Under the pieces are notes generated by a model, which was not told the DNA's origin, made no database searches, and saw nothing but the letters and a program-made list of their open reading frames with translations. This document shows, in pieces, positions 40,777 to 49,843 of a DNA stretch of 64,000 nucleotides (its first letter is position 1; each line of letters opens with the position of its first letter). Source of the DNA: DATKCT01 sp035513055 (GTDB lineage Bacteria; Verrucomicrobiota; Verrucomicrobiia; Verrucomicrobiales; DEV007); NCBI GenBank assembly GCA_035513055.1, contig DATKCT010000063.1, positions 27,749 through 91,748 on the forward strand, in the 5' to 3' direction. A program made the translations under genes and the position numbers.

Positions 40777-43380
40777 CTAAGCCAAATCGACGCTGGCTCC
40801 GCGCGCGGCGGAAGCAGTGCTTTGGCGGTAAGTGATGGCGAAGTAGTGTTCGGCGAGCTGCTCAGAGAAAATGCCGAGACCGGATGCGAGAGCATCGAGA
40901 AAGCGAGCGAGCTTCAGGCGGCGTCCGCGGTTGGTCTCGGCGAGGCCGGCGACGTCGCAAAGGCCGGTTTGGCTGGTCAGGCGCAGAGAGGTCTTGTCTA
41001 ACGGAAGGGGCAATGCGTGACTCTGAGCGCGATGGGGCAGGCCGCCCAAGTGTTCTTCGATCCTATGGAGTTGGAAAGCGATCGAGCGCGGATTATCGGG
41101 ATCACAGATCAACAGATCCAGAACGGACACGGTCTGAAGGGACGTGAAATAGCGTCTGCGGTAAGTAATGAGGCTGTCTGAACATTGAAGCAGAGGGCGC
41201 AAGAGGGCGTTGGGATTGCGGCAGGGGGGGGTGAGAGTGGAATAGATCAGATTGCACATCTGTAAGGCGCGCTCGATGCGGCGCCCGAGGTCTTGGAAGA
41301 TCCATCCATCGCCCCGGACCATGTTTTCCATGAACAAACCGCTGAGACCGGAGAGGAGGCCGACGATGGAATCGAGCGTTTGGAGAGTGCGATCGCTGAT
41401 GACGGTTTGCCGGCCTGGAGGCAGCGTCCGGGCTCTCTGATCGAGGTGACTGGCAGTGTGCCAAGCGTCCAGCGAGAGTCGTTCCTTGACGCCGCGGGCG
41501 ATGCGCATGGCCGAGGCGATGTCGGCGCGGAGACCGCCCCCGGGCAGTTCCTCGCCAAACCAGCGGCGCAAAAGGGATTCCGCTTCATCGGGGTCGACGC
41601 CGGCCGTTCCCTGAGGATTTTCGAGTTTGAGGTTCTGCATCTCGCCCAAAGGCATCAGGGCGGAGAACAGAAGGAAGATGGACTCTCCCGGGCCGGTCCA
41701 GGATTCATCCATGAGCGAATCGATGAGCACGCGGACGAGACGGGTCCGTGCTTCGGCGCGTTCGCAATACCGCCCGAGCCAATAGAGATTATCGGCGGTG
41801 CGGCTGGGAAGACTATGGGCGGAGCGCCGGATGATGGTTGGGGCGGCCTGGCTGGGACGGCGTTCGCGTTGGGATACCTGGGCGAGACCGGTTACCCACA
41901 CATCTTTGCTGACAGCTCCGGCTTGCATCGACACGGAACCTTCCTGGCCACGGGCGACCCGTGCCAAGCCCCCGGGCATCATGGTGTAGCCTCCCTGATG
42001 CCGGACCAAGTAGACGCGAAGCAGAAAAGGGGCGGCATGAAGCCGGCCGCCGGAGAGGAGAGGAGTGGTGGCTTTGTTAACGAACTCCTGCGCGCACCAG
42101 TCGCCGGGATGCCGCTCGATACGGCGGCGCCATTGCCGTTGCAAGGCGGCGCTGTGGTTGCCTGGGAACAGGGCCGGTCCCAGCGCGGGACCCTTGGCGG
42201 ATTTCAACACGAGCGAATGGAGATTGGATAGGACGTAATCGCGTTCAGCGGGTTGTCCGCACCACCAAGTCGCCACGGAAGGCAGGCGGAGATTCTCCCC
42301 AAGCAAGTCCCGGCACAGTCCCGGCAGGAAGGCGCTGATCGCGGGCGATTGGAGAAGGCCGCAACCGATGCCGTTTGCCACGGCAACGCGCCCGCTCCGG
42401 ATGGCTTGAAGAAGGCCGGGGACGCCCAAAAGGGAATCGGATCGCAATTCCAAAGGATCGCACCAGTCGGAATCGACGCGGCGGACGATGACGTCGACTT
42501 GCCGCATCCCGCTGATCGATTTGAGGAAGACCCGGCCATCGCGCACGGTGAGATCGTCGCCTTCCACGAGCGGATAACCGAGGGTGCGCGCCAAAAAGGA
42601 GTGCTCGAAGTAGGTTTCATTCCCGGGCCCTGGGGTGAGGAGGACGACGTGTGGATTCTCGCGATGTCGCGGAGACAGGCCTTCGACGGCATCGCAGAAA
42701 TCGGAAACGAAGGGGTGGAGCGAGCGGATGGGCTGTCCGCGCAGACCTTCGGGCATGACCCGGTGAGAAAGCTGGCGGTTTTCGATGGCATAGCCGAGAC
42801 CTGAGGCGGCGTCGAGCCGGTCGGAGAGGACCCACCAGACTCCGTCCGCGGAGCGGGCCAGATCGGCGGCATAGAGGTGAAGGTGTCTGAACTTTTGAGG
42901 GAGCAGACCGTGCGCGGGAGTGAGGAAGCCGGGATTGCCTAGCACGAGTTCCGGAGGCAGGCGCCCCCCTTGGATCAAACGCTGTTCGCCGTAGCAATCG
43001 TGGAGGATGAGGTTGAGCAGGTGAAAACGCTGACTGAGCGCCTCTTCGAGGAGGGACCATTCTTTGCCGTCCAAGAGAAAGGGGACCACGTCCATGGCCC
43101 ACTCCTGTTGGCCGCCGGCGTCGGAATAGACGTTGTAGGAGACTCCGTATTCGCGGATGAGACGTTCCACGGTTTCCACGCGCTGTTCCAACCCTTCGGG
43201 TCCGAGGCGGTCTAATACCGCAGCGGTTTCGCTCCACACCGGCCGGATCGGCTGACCCGGACCCTCGCGCATTTCGTCGTAGCCGCCGCCGGGAACGTAG
43301 CTCGCGCTCAGGGCCTCGGTTTGCGGGGAAGGGTGCGGCGCGACGTTTGGGGGGGGAGGCATGGGAATTCTCAGCAGCAT
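40777..43380 (-). CDS. Fused circularly permuted ATP-grasp and alpha-E domain protein
   Basis: This 867-residue protein joins a circularly permuted type 2 ATP-grasp domain (about residues 35-520; VDVIVRRVDSDW, SDSLLGVPGLLQAI) to an alpha-E helical domain (about 540-860; TADNLYWLGRYCERAEARTR). Both halves are also present as separate genes upstream. The glycine-rich loop that reads KSANESGGYGMLIG in the stand-alone copy reads KSAKGPALGPALFPG here, and the DLRPY and NSSQGG metal-site stretches are also changed. This half may therefore have lost ligase activity, or may belong to a different subfamily. It overlaps the stop of the DUF2126 gene by 10 bases and is followed 4 bases later by the small transglutaminase. 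Confidence 0.88.
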   Translation of the reverse strand: MLLRIPMPPPPNVAPHPSPQTEALSASYVPGGGYDEMREGPGQPIRPVWSETAAVLDRLGPEGLEQRVETVERLIREYGVSYNVYSDAGGQQEWAMDVVPFLLDGKEWSLLEEALSQRFHLLNLILHDCYGEQRLIQGGRLPPELVLGNPGFLTPAHGLLPQKFRHLHLYAADLARSADGVWWVLSDRLDAASGLGYAIENRQLSHRVMPEGLRGQPIRSLHPFVSDFCDAVEGLSPRHRENPHVVLLTPGPGNETYFEHSFLARTLGYPLVEGDDLTVRDGRVFLKSISGMRQVDVIVRRVDSDWCDPLELRSDSLLGVPGLLQAIRSGRVAVANGIGCGLLQSPAISAFLPGLCRDLLGENLRLPSVATWWCGQPAERDYVLSNLHSLVLKSAKGPALGPALFPGNHSAALQRQWRRRIERHPGDWCAQEFVNKATTPLLSGGRLHAAPFLLRVYLVRHQGGYTMMPGGLARVARGQEGSVSMQAGAVSKDVWVTGLAQVSQRERRPSQAAPTIIRRSAHSLPSRTADNLYWLGRYCERAEARTRLVRVLIDSLMDESWTGPGESIFLLFSALMPLGEMQNLKLENPQGTAGVDPDEAESLLRRWFGEELPGGGLRADIASAMRIARGVKERLSLDAWHTASHLDQRARTLPPGRQTVISDRTLQTLDSIVGLLSGLSGLFMENMVRGDGWIFQDLGRRIERALQMCNLIYSTLTPPCRNPNALLRPLLQCSDSLITYRRRYFTSLQTVSVLDLLICDPDNPRSIAFQLHRIEEHLGGLPHRAQSHALPLPLDKTSLRLTSQTGLCDVAGLAETNRGRRLKLARFLDALASGLGIFSEQLAEHYFAITYRQSTASAARGASVDLA

Positions 43381-46300
43381 CCCCGGCGCAGGTCAAGCGT
43401 CACCGGAAACTCGGGATGGATTTCCGGCTCGGGGATATGGTTCCACGCGTCACCGAGACGGGCGGAGGCATCAAAGCGGGACAGTCTGCGGCTTTCCGCT
43501 TCGTAGCTGTTGATGGGAAACTCGTCGTAACTTCGGCCTCCGGGATGGCCGACATGATAGGCGGCTCCAGCGACGGAGCGCAGCGACCAACGGTCGAGGA
43601 TGTCGAAATGAAGTGGGGCGTCAGGCGCCAAGGTAGGGTGGAGACAGGAAGGGGGTTGCCAGGCTCGGAAGCGCACACCGGCAACGAGTTCGCCCACCAC
43701 TCCGGTGGGAGTCAGTGGAAGCACCCGTCCGTTGCAGGACACGGCATAGCGCTCAGCGGGGAAGTTGAAGACCTTGACCTGAAGCCGTTCCACCGAGGAG
43801 TCGACGAACCGGGCTGTTCCGCCGGGTGTGTTTTCCTCTCCGAGAACATGCCAGGGCTCAAGGGCGCCACGCAGCTCCAAGCGAGTGTCTTGAAAATGGG
43901 ATTCTCCGTAGAAAGGAAAGCGAAACTCGAAGTGCGCTTGGAACCATTCCTCCTCGAAGGGAAATCCCGCTTGCCGGAGATCTTCCAGCACCTCTTGGAA
44001 ATCTCGCCAGACGAAATGGGGGAGCATGAAGCGATCGTGCAGGGCAGTGCCCCAGCGGGCCAGGCGGCGGGGGCGGAAGGGCGTTTCCCAAAAGCGCGCG
44101 ATGCAGGCCCGGATGAGGAGTTGTTGGGCAAGAGACATGCGCGCGTGGGGAGGCATCTCGAAGGAGCGCAGCTCAAGAAGGCCCAAGCGTCCGGAGCTGC
44201 TGTCGGGACTGTAGAGCTTGTCGATGCAGAACTCGGCGCGGTGAGTGTTGCCGGAGACGTCAGTGAGAAGATGCCGGAAAATCCGGTCGACCATCCACGG
44301 ACGCGAGTTGCCCTCGGACGCGATGCGGTTGATTTCTGCGAGGGCGATCTCGAGTTCGTAGAGGGAATCGTCGCGCGCCTCGTCGATGCGGGGACTCTGG
44401 CTGGTGGGACCGATGAAGAGGCCGGAAAACAGGTAGGAGAGAGCCGGGTGATGTTGCCAATAAGCGATCAGACTGGCCAACAGATCGGGGCGCCGCAGAA
44501 AGGGGCTATCGGAGGGACCAGGGCCGCCGGCGACGATGTGATTGCCGCCGCCAGTGCCGGTGTGGCGGCCGTCCAGAAGAAACTTCTCCGCCGTTAGGCG
44601 GCTGAGCCGGGCTTCTTCGTAGAGGGTTTCGGTGATATGCCGCAGTTCGGCCCAGCTTCTAGCGGGATGGACGTTGACCTCCAGCACGCCGGGATCCGGA
44701 GTAATGCTGAAGCGGTTGAGGCGCGGGTCGTAAGGGGGCCGTTCGCCCTCGAGAATAACCGGCATTTCCAAAGCGGCGGCCGTCGACTCGATCGCCGCGA
44801 CCAGCTCCAGGTAATCGTCCACGCTGCGGAGCGGCGGCAGGAAGGCGAAGATCTTTCCGTGGCGGGCTTCGACGCAGAGGGCGGTGCGAATCACGGCAGG
44901 ATTTTCGTCATCGCCGGGCAGCGTTTGTGGTTGCGGCTGCAGTTCGGGAAGCAGATGGGAAGGATGATCGCTAGGTTCCTGGCGGCCCATGCTGAGAAAG
45001 GGCTGGGAGCGGCGATCGGGCAGGGGATCATCCGGATGCAAAGACATGGGATCGGTCTGATACAGGTAGGGATAGTCCTCCGGCGGGACGTGTGGCAGCG
45101 TGTGTAACGGAAGCCGGAGACCGACAGGGCTGTCGCCGGGTATGAGAAACACTTCCTTGCGCCGGCGCCTCCAGGGACCGGATTCCCAGCGCTGACCGGA
45201 TGCTTGAGCTTGCCAGGGTTGCTGGCGTCGCAGCGGCAGCAACCATCCTGATGGGGCGTCGAGCCCGCGCTCGAATAGGGCGGCGAGCCGGGCCCGTTCT
45301 TCCGGATCCTCCAGACGGTTGTCCAGCGGATCGACGTTGTCGGGAAGTTGTTGCTCTTTCCACAGGTAATACCAAACATCTTCGTGGGCCGGAACCACGT
45401 GCTGCGGCGCGACTTCCAACTGCCGGGCCAGTTCTTTGAGGAATCGTTCCGCATCCGCTGTGGTGAATCCGTAATCCTCCTCGAGATCGGCGAGCCACTT
45501 GGGATCCCTCCACAGCGGGAGGCCCTCGCGGCGCCAGAAGCAGGAGAAGCTCCAGCGGGGGAGAGACTCGCCGGGATACCACTTGCCCTGACCGAAATGC
45601 AGGAATCCTCCCGGAGAGAACTGTTTCCAGAGCCGGCGCAGAAGCGTGCTGGAGATGCTTCGCTTGTTCAATCCCACGGCGCCCGTCGTCCATTCTTTGC
45701 CGTTGAGGTCGTCGACCGAGACGAAAGTGGGTTCTCCCCCCATGGTCAGGCGGACGTCGCCGGCCGCCAGGCATTGATCGATCTGGTCGCCGAGTTGGTT
45801 AAGGCGTATCCAAGCGGCGTCGCTGTAGGGTTTGGTTACCCTTGGAAACTCCGCGATGCGGGAAACTTCCATGCGGAACTCGAATTCTGTTTCGACCGCT
45901 TCGAGGGATCCGCTGATGGGCGCGGCGGCGGGTGGGTCGGGAGCGCAAGCCACCGGCAGGTGGCCTTCGGCGGCCAGCAGTCCAGAGGTCGGATCCATGC
46001 CGACCCATCCCGCTCCGGGCAGGTAGACCTCCGCCCAGGCATGGAGATCGGTGAAGTCTTCTTTGGCGCCGGAAGGGCCGTCCAAGGATGGGATGTCGGG
46101 CGTGAGTTGGATGAGATAGCCGGAGACAAAGCGCGCTGCCAAGCCGAGGGCTCTCAAAATGTTGACCAGAAGCCAGGCGCTGTCTCGACAGGATCCGCAT
46201 TCGAGGCGCAGGGTGTCTTCCGGGGTCTGGACTCCGTGCTCCATGCGCACGAGGTAGCGGACCTTTTTCTGCAATAACTGATTGAGTTCGACGAAAAAGT

Positions 46301-46730
46301 GAATGGATTGCCTGCGGCTATTATCGATTCTGAGGAGGAAGTCCTGGAAGAGGGGCCCGGTATCCACCGGGGGGAAAGTAAAGGACTTCAGTTCACGCTT
46401 CGTGTCCTCATCATAGGCAAAAGGCCATTCTTCGGCGTAGGATTCGAGGAAGAAATCGAAGGGGTTGTAGACCTCGAGCCGGGCCACCAAGTCGACGGCG
46501 ACCCGGAACTCGGAAACGTTCCCGGGGAAGACCACCCGGGCCAGATAGTTGCCGTGCGGATCCTGTTGCCAATTCAGGAAATGCTGCTCGGGCGTGATGC
46601 CCAGGGAATAGCTGAGCACCGGCGTCCGGCAATGAGGAGCAGGGCGCAGCCGGATCACCTGTGGCGACAACTGGATCGGCCGCGCGTAACGGTAGTGGGT
46701 AACATGGCGGATGGCGGCGGTGATGGCCAT
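43371..46730 (-). CDS. DUF2126 transglutaminase-like protein
   Basis: I place the start at ATG 46730 (MAITAAIRHVTHYRYARPI), giving 1119 residues, the family length; a longer upstream frame runs through the alpha-E gene in another frame and is rejected. An N-terminal transglutaminase module has catalytic Cys181 (CGSCRDSAW), His230 (DLHAWAEV) and Asp246 (VGMDPTSG). The long DUF2126 region (about 300-1100) follows, with GGEPTFVS near residue 365 and a segment rich in His and Asp late in the chain. DUF2126 proteins accompany ATP-grasp/alpha-E genes in amidoligase operons and probably act on the same peptide-like bond. It is 38 bases after the alpha-E gene. Confidence 0.9.
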   Translation of the reverse strand: MAITAAIRHVTHYRYARPIQLSPQVIRLRPAPHCRTPVLSYSLGITPEQHFLNWQQDPHGNYLARVVFPGNVSEFRVAVDLVARLEVYNPFDFFLESYAEEWPFAYDEDTKRELKSFTFPPVDTGPLFQDFLLRIDNSRRQSIHFFVELNQLLQKKVRYLVRMEHGVQTPEDTLRLECGSCRDSAWLLVNILRALGLAARFVSGYLIQLTPDIPSLDGPSGAKEDFTDLHAWAEVYLPGAGWVGMDPTSGLLAAEGHLPVACAPDPPAAAPISGSLEAVETEFEFRMEVSRIAEFPRVTKPYSDAAWIRLNQLGDQIDQCLAAGDVRLTMGGEPTFVSVDDLNGKEWTTGAVGLNKRSISSTLLRRLWKQFSPGGFLHFGQGKWYPGESLPRWSFSCFWRREGLPLWRDPKWLADLEEDYGFTTADAERFLKELARQLEVAPQHVVPAHEDVWYYLWKEQQLPDNVDPLDNRLEDPEERARLAALFERGLDAPSGWLLPLRRQQPWQAQASGQRWESGPWRRRRKEVFLIPGDSPVGLRLPLHTLPHVPPEDYPYLYQTDPMSLHPDDPLPDRRSQPFLSMGRQEPSDHPSHLLPELQPQPQTLPGDDENPAVIRTALCVEARHGKIFAFLPPLRSVDDYLELVAAIESTAAALEMPVILEGERPPYDPRLNRFSITPDPGVLEVNVHPARSWAELRHITETLYEEARLSRLTAEKFLLDGRHTGTGGGNHIVAGGPGPSDSPFLRRPDLLASLIAYWQHHPALSYLFSGLFIGPTSQSPRIDEARDDSLYELEIALAEINRIASEGNSRPWMVDRIFRHLLTDVSGNTHRAEFCIDKLYSPDSSSGRLGLLELRSFEMPPHARMSLAQQLLIRACIARFWETPFRPRRLARWGTALHDRFMLPHFVWRDFQEVLEDLRQAGFPFEEEWFQAHFEFRFPFYGESHFQDTRLELRGALEPWHVLGEENTPGGTARFVDSSVERLQVKVFNFPAERYAVSCNGRVLPLTPTGVVGELVAGVRFRAWQPPSCLHPTLAPDAPLHFDILDRWSLRSVAGAAYHVGHPGGRSYDEFPINSYEAESRRLSRFDASARLGDAWNHIPEPEIHPEFPVTLDLRRGCC

Positions 46731-46768
46731 GGCGGGAATGGGACGGAGCGCAGGCAGTCGCCGGGCGC

Positions 46769-47812
46769 TTAACCCGGGCTGGTCTGTTCCTGCTTTTGCT
46801 CCGTTGACGGGGATCCGCCGTTTCCTCCGGTGGGATCGACGATGGGATAAAACATGTAATGCTTGCTGAGTTCGATGCCGACGCTGTCCACGGCATGCTT
46901 CACACGGCTGAGCAATTCGTGCAAGCCGTTCGTCGTGACGTCGTCGACCGACGAGTAGACGATTTCGGCGATGATCTTGCCGCAAAGGCGCTCCGCTTCG
47001 TTGGAGTAGTGGGTGAGAGGGCAGCCCGATATGGCGTGCAACGAGAACTGAAGTTGATTGAGGCAGAAGAGGATGGAGCGTGGGAAGTCGCGAGAAAGCA
47101 CGAGAAAGCCGGCGGCGTGTCTTGGGAGCACATCGCCCACGTAGATCCGGTGATAGGCCTCGTGCGCGGTGCAGGAGCGGAGAATGGTGATCCATCGGAC
47201 GACGCGCTCCGCGTCCAGGCGCGGCGGGGATTCCTCGGACGGATCCGGCAGGCTCAAGTGGTGGCTGATATCGACGATGCGCCCGGTTTTGTCGGCACGT
47301 TCCAAGTAGCAACCCGCTTTGATGAACTCGTAGCCGATCTTCCTGGGAAAGGTCGCATCGGTCATTCCTCGAAAGAGGTGCGACATTTCCTTGATCTGCT
47401 GGAAGAAATCCGATGGGCCGGCGCGCAGCACTTTGGCGGCGTCCTGTTCTCGGAGAAACAGATAGAGGCGATTGATGATTTCCCACATTTCCACGCTGAT
47501 CTGGTCCCGGATCATGCGGGCGTTCTCGCGGGCGGCGAGCAGACAACTGAGCACGGAGCTGGGGTTGTGCCGGGCGAAGGTGAGGAACTCCGTCACCTGC
47601 GGCGTGTCGGTTTCCGGGTAGAGATTGTCGAAGAGCGTGTGGTCGCCCAGGCTTTGGAGGACGGCCCGCCAGTGCGCCCCCGTCGACTCTTCGTCGTAGT
47701 GTTCCAGTTCCAGCAGAAGTTGGACGTTGACGTCGGTGAGCCGGGCCGTGTTTTCAGCCCGCTCAATGTAGCGGCTCATCCAAAAGAGAGAATCGGCGAC
47801 TCGACACAGCAT
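46769..47812 (-). CDS. Alpha-E domain protein
   Basis: This 347-residue all-helical protein has the alpha-E hallmark MLCRVADSLFWMSRYIERAENTAR (read in parts; residues 1-24), a central ISVEMWEIINRLYLF near 105-119 and the late ERADKTGRIVDISHH block near 170-184. The alpha-E family is defined by conserved Glu/Arg-bearing helices and is found only with ATP-grasp and transglutaminase partners; its role in the reaction is unknown. It lies 42 bases downstream of the stand-alone ATP-grasp gene and 38 bases before the DUF2126 gene. A second alpha-E module is fused to the other ATP-grasp protein of the operon. Confidence 0.93.
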   Translation of the reverse strand: MLCRVADSLFWMSRYIERAENTARLTDVNVQLLLELEHYDEESTGAHWRAVLQSLGDHTLFDNLYPETDTPQVTEFLTFARHNPSSVLSCLLAARENARMIRDQISVEMWEIINRLYLFLREQDAAKVLRAGPSDFFQQIKEMSHLFRGMTDATFPRKIGYEFIKAGCYLERADKTGRIVDISHHLSLPDPSEESPPRLDAERVVRWITILRSCTAHEAYHRIYVGDVLPRHAAGFLVLSRDFPRSILFCLNQLQFSLHAISGCPLTHYSNEAERLCGKIIAEIVYSSVDDVTTNGLHELLSRVKHAVDSVGIELSKHYMFYPIVDPTGGNGGSPSTEQKQEQTSPG

Positions 47813-47854
47813 GGTTAGGGGTGGGAAAAAGTTGACATGAGCGGCGTCTGGACG

Positions 47855-49324
47855 TCACTCGTCACCATAGAGGACCCAGGTATCCTTGCTTCCTCCTCCT
47901 TGCGAGGAATTGACCACGAGCGAGCCCTTGGTTAGGGCAACCCGGGTCAGACCGCCGGGGGTGATGTAGGTTTTCTCCCCGGAAAGAATGTAGGGACGGA
48001 GGTCGATGTGGCGTCCTTCCAGGGCGCCGTCGCACCAGGTGGGCGAGCGGGACAGGCAGATCGTCGTCTGAGCAATGAAGTTGCGGGGATCAGCCTGAAG
48101 CTTTGCCCGAAAATCCGCAATCTCCGCCTTCGATGCTGCGGGCCCGATGAGCATGCCGTAGCCGCCGGATTCGTTTGCCGATTTGACCACCAGCTTCTCG
48201 ATATTCTCGAGGATGTAACGCAGATCGTCAGGCTCGTTGGCCAGCCAGGTCTCGACATTCGGCAGAACCGGATCCTCGCCGAGGTAGAACTGAATCATTC
48301 TTGGGACAAAATAATAGATGACCTTGTCGTCGGCCACGCCGGTTCCCAGGGCATTGGCAAGGGCCACGTTTCCGGCCTGGTAGGCGTCGACGATTCCGGG
48401 AACGCCCAGCAGGGAATCTTTGCGGAACACGGTGGGATCGAGGAAGTCGTCGTCGATTCTCCGGTAGATCACGTCAACTGGCTGCAATCCGTTGATGGAC
48501 CGGAGGTAAACCTTGCGGTTTTCCACCAGGAGATCGCGTCCTTCGACGATTTCCACGCCCATTTGCCGGGCGAGAAAACAGTGCTCGAAATAGGCGCTGT
48601 TGAAAACGCCCGGAGTCAGGACCACCACGGTCGGATCATCCTTGCCGTGGGGCGCGATGGATTTGAGGAGCTTGAGCAATTCGTCGGAGTAGACCGTAAC
48701 AGAGCGCACCCCGGCCCTGGGAAAGAACCCTGGGAAAGCTCGCTTCATCACCTGGCGATTCTCCAGGACGTAGGACACTCCGGAAGGGGTCCGCCCGTTG
48801 TCTTCGAGGACACAATAGGTCCCCTCGGAGTCCCGAATGAGGTCAGTACCGCAAATGTGGATGTAGATGTTGCGCGGAACATCCATGCCCACCAGTCCGG
48901 GACGAAAATGGACCGCCGAATAGACGTATTCTTGGGGGATGACGCCTTCCTTGAGGATGCGTTGCTCGTGGTAGACGTCGTGGAGGAAGAGATTCAGGGC
49001 CCGGATGCGCTGTTCCAAGCCCCGTTCCACGTGCCGCCACTCGGAGTTCGGAATGATCCGGGGGATGATGTCGAATGGAAAGATGCGCTCGGTTCCTTCG
49101 TCGCCACTGTAGACGGTAAAGGTCACGCCCTTGTGCAGAAAAGCGAGCTGGACGGCATGCCGTTTCTCCTCGAACTCCTCCGCCGACAAAAGAGAGAGGC
49201 GCTCGGCCAGGGCCCGGTAATGCGGCCGCACGACTCCTTGTTTTGAGAACATCTCATCGAAGCAGCCGCCCAAGTCGTAGCGGTTCAAAGCCGCGGCAAC
49301 CGAGCCAAGTGATTGGTTAGGCAT
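47855..49324 (-). CDS. Circularly permuted ATP-grasp type 2 protein
   Basis: From ATG 49324 (MPNQSLGSVAAALNRY) the protein has 489 residues; an upstream extension of 24 residues is rejected because it lacks family content. The CP-ATP-grasp core is complete: VDVIYRRIDDDFLDP, DSLLGVPGIVDAYQAGNVALAN, the glycine-rich loop VVKSANESGGYGMLIG, the acidic/Arg stretch HIDLRPYI and NSSQGGGSKDTWVL near the end. This family is predicted to ligate an amino acid or amine to a carboxylate with ATP. It is the first gene of the five-gene operon. It is the more conserved of the two ATP-grasp copies and the likely catalyst. Confidence 0.93.
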   Translation of the reverse strand: MPNQSLGSVAAALNRYDLGGCFDEMFSKQGVVRPHYRALAERLSLLSAEEFEEKRHAVQLAFLHKGVTFTVYSGDEGTERIFPFDIIPRIIPNSEWRHVERGLEQRIRALNLFLHDVYHEQRILKEGVIPQEYVYSAVHFRPGLVGMDVPRNIYIHICGTDLIRDSEGTYCVLEDNGRTPSGVSYVLENRQVMKRAFPGFFPRAGVRSVTVYSDELLKLLKSIAPHGKDDPTVVVLTPGVFNSAYFEHCFLARQMGVEIVEGRDLLVENRKVYLRSINGLQPVDVIYRRIDDDFLDPTVFRKDSLLGVPGIVDAYQAGNVALANALGTGVADDKVIYYFVPRMIQFYLGEDPVLPNVETWLANEPDDLRYILENIEKLVVKSANESGGYGMLIGPAASKAEIADFRAKLQADPRNFIAQTTICLSRSPTWCDGALEGRHIDLRPYILSGEKTYITPGGLTRVALTKGSLVVNSSQGGGSKDTWVLYGDE

Positions 49325-49843
49325 AATGATCAATGGAATAGGACGGGAGCGTTGAGTCCAAGCGCAAAATGAAACACGATCGGGGCATGGGGACAAGAGG
49401 AGCGCTCGCGGTGAGATTCCCGCGCGGACACCGGATGGAAGAGCAGGTTCCGGGCCAGACCCCAGGGAATCGCGTGGCCATGGGGGAGGGCGGCGTTGGG
49501 AGCGGGGAACTACGAACGGTAGAAAGCAGCGGCCGGAGCGGTTTGTAGGCGCACGTGGACACGGCGTTTCACTGCGAACCCGGGCCGCCTGGCCCCGCCC
49601 GTGGGCCGGCCGCCGGGGGCGTCGCAGCCAGTAGCCGGGGTGAACGCAGCGATACCAGCGGATCAGCGGTTACCCCCTCAACAGGCAGGGGTCCCAGCTC
49701 GCCGCGCTGCCTCGCGACGCGCCGCCCGGCGACAGGGGACCGCCCTCAAGGGCCTGTTGATTTATTCTGCAACACCGCGTCGCGGGAGCGCAGGACAGGG
49801 GAAAAGCGTCGCTTCGCGACTCGGCAGGTGCTAGAAGTGGCCG
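49325..49843. other. Divergent intergenic region with repeat-like sequence
   Basis: About 520 bases separate the ATP-grasp operon and the DUF1553 gene. Promoters for both must be here. The segment 49600-49830 has the look of dispersed intergenic repeats: a short hairpin GTCGC-TTC-GCGAC (49808-49820) and a sequence rich in GGCCGG and CAGC runs. No coding frame here has recognisable content. Confidence 0.45.

Noticed and set aside
46731..47546. Long N-terminal extension of the DUF2126 frame
   Set aside because: It lies within the alpha-E gene in a different frame; the DUF2126 homology begins at MAITAAIRH.
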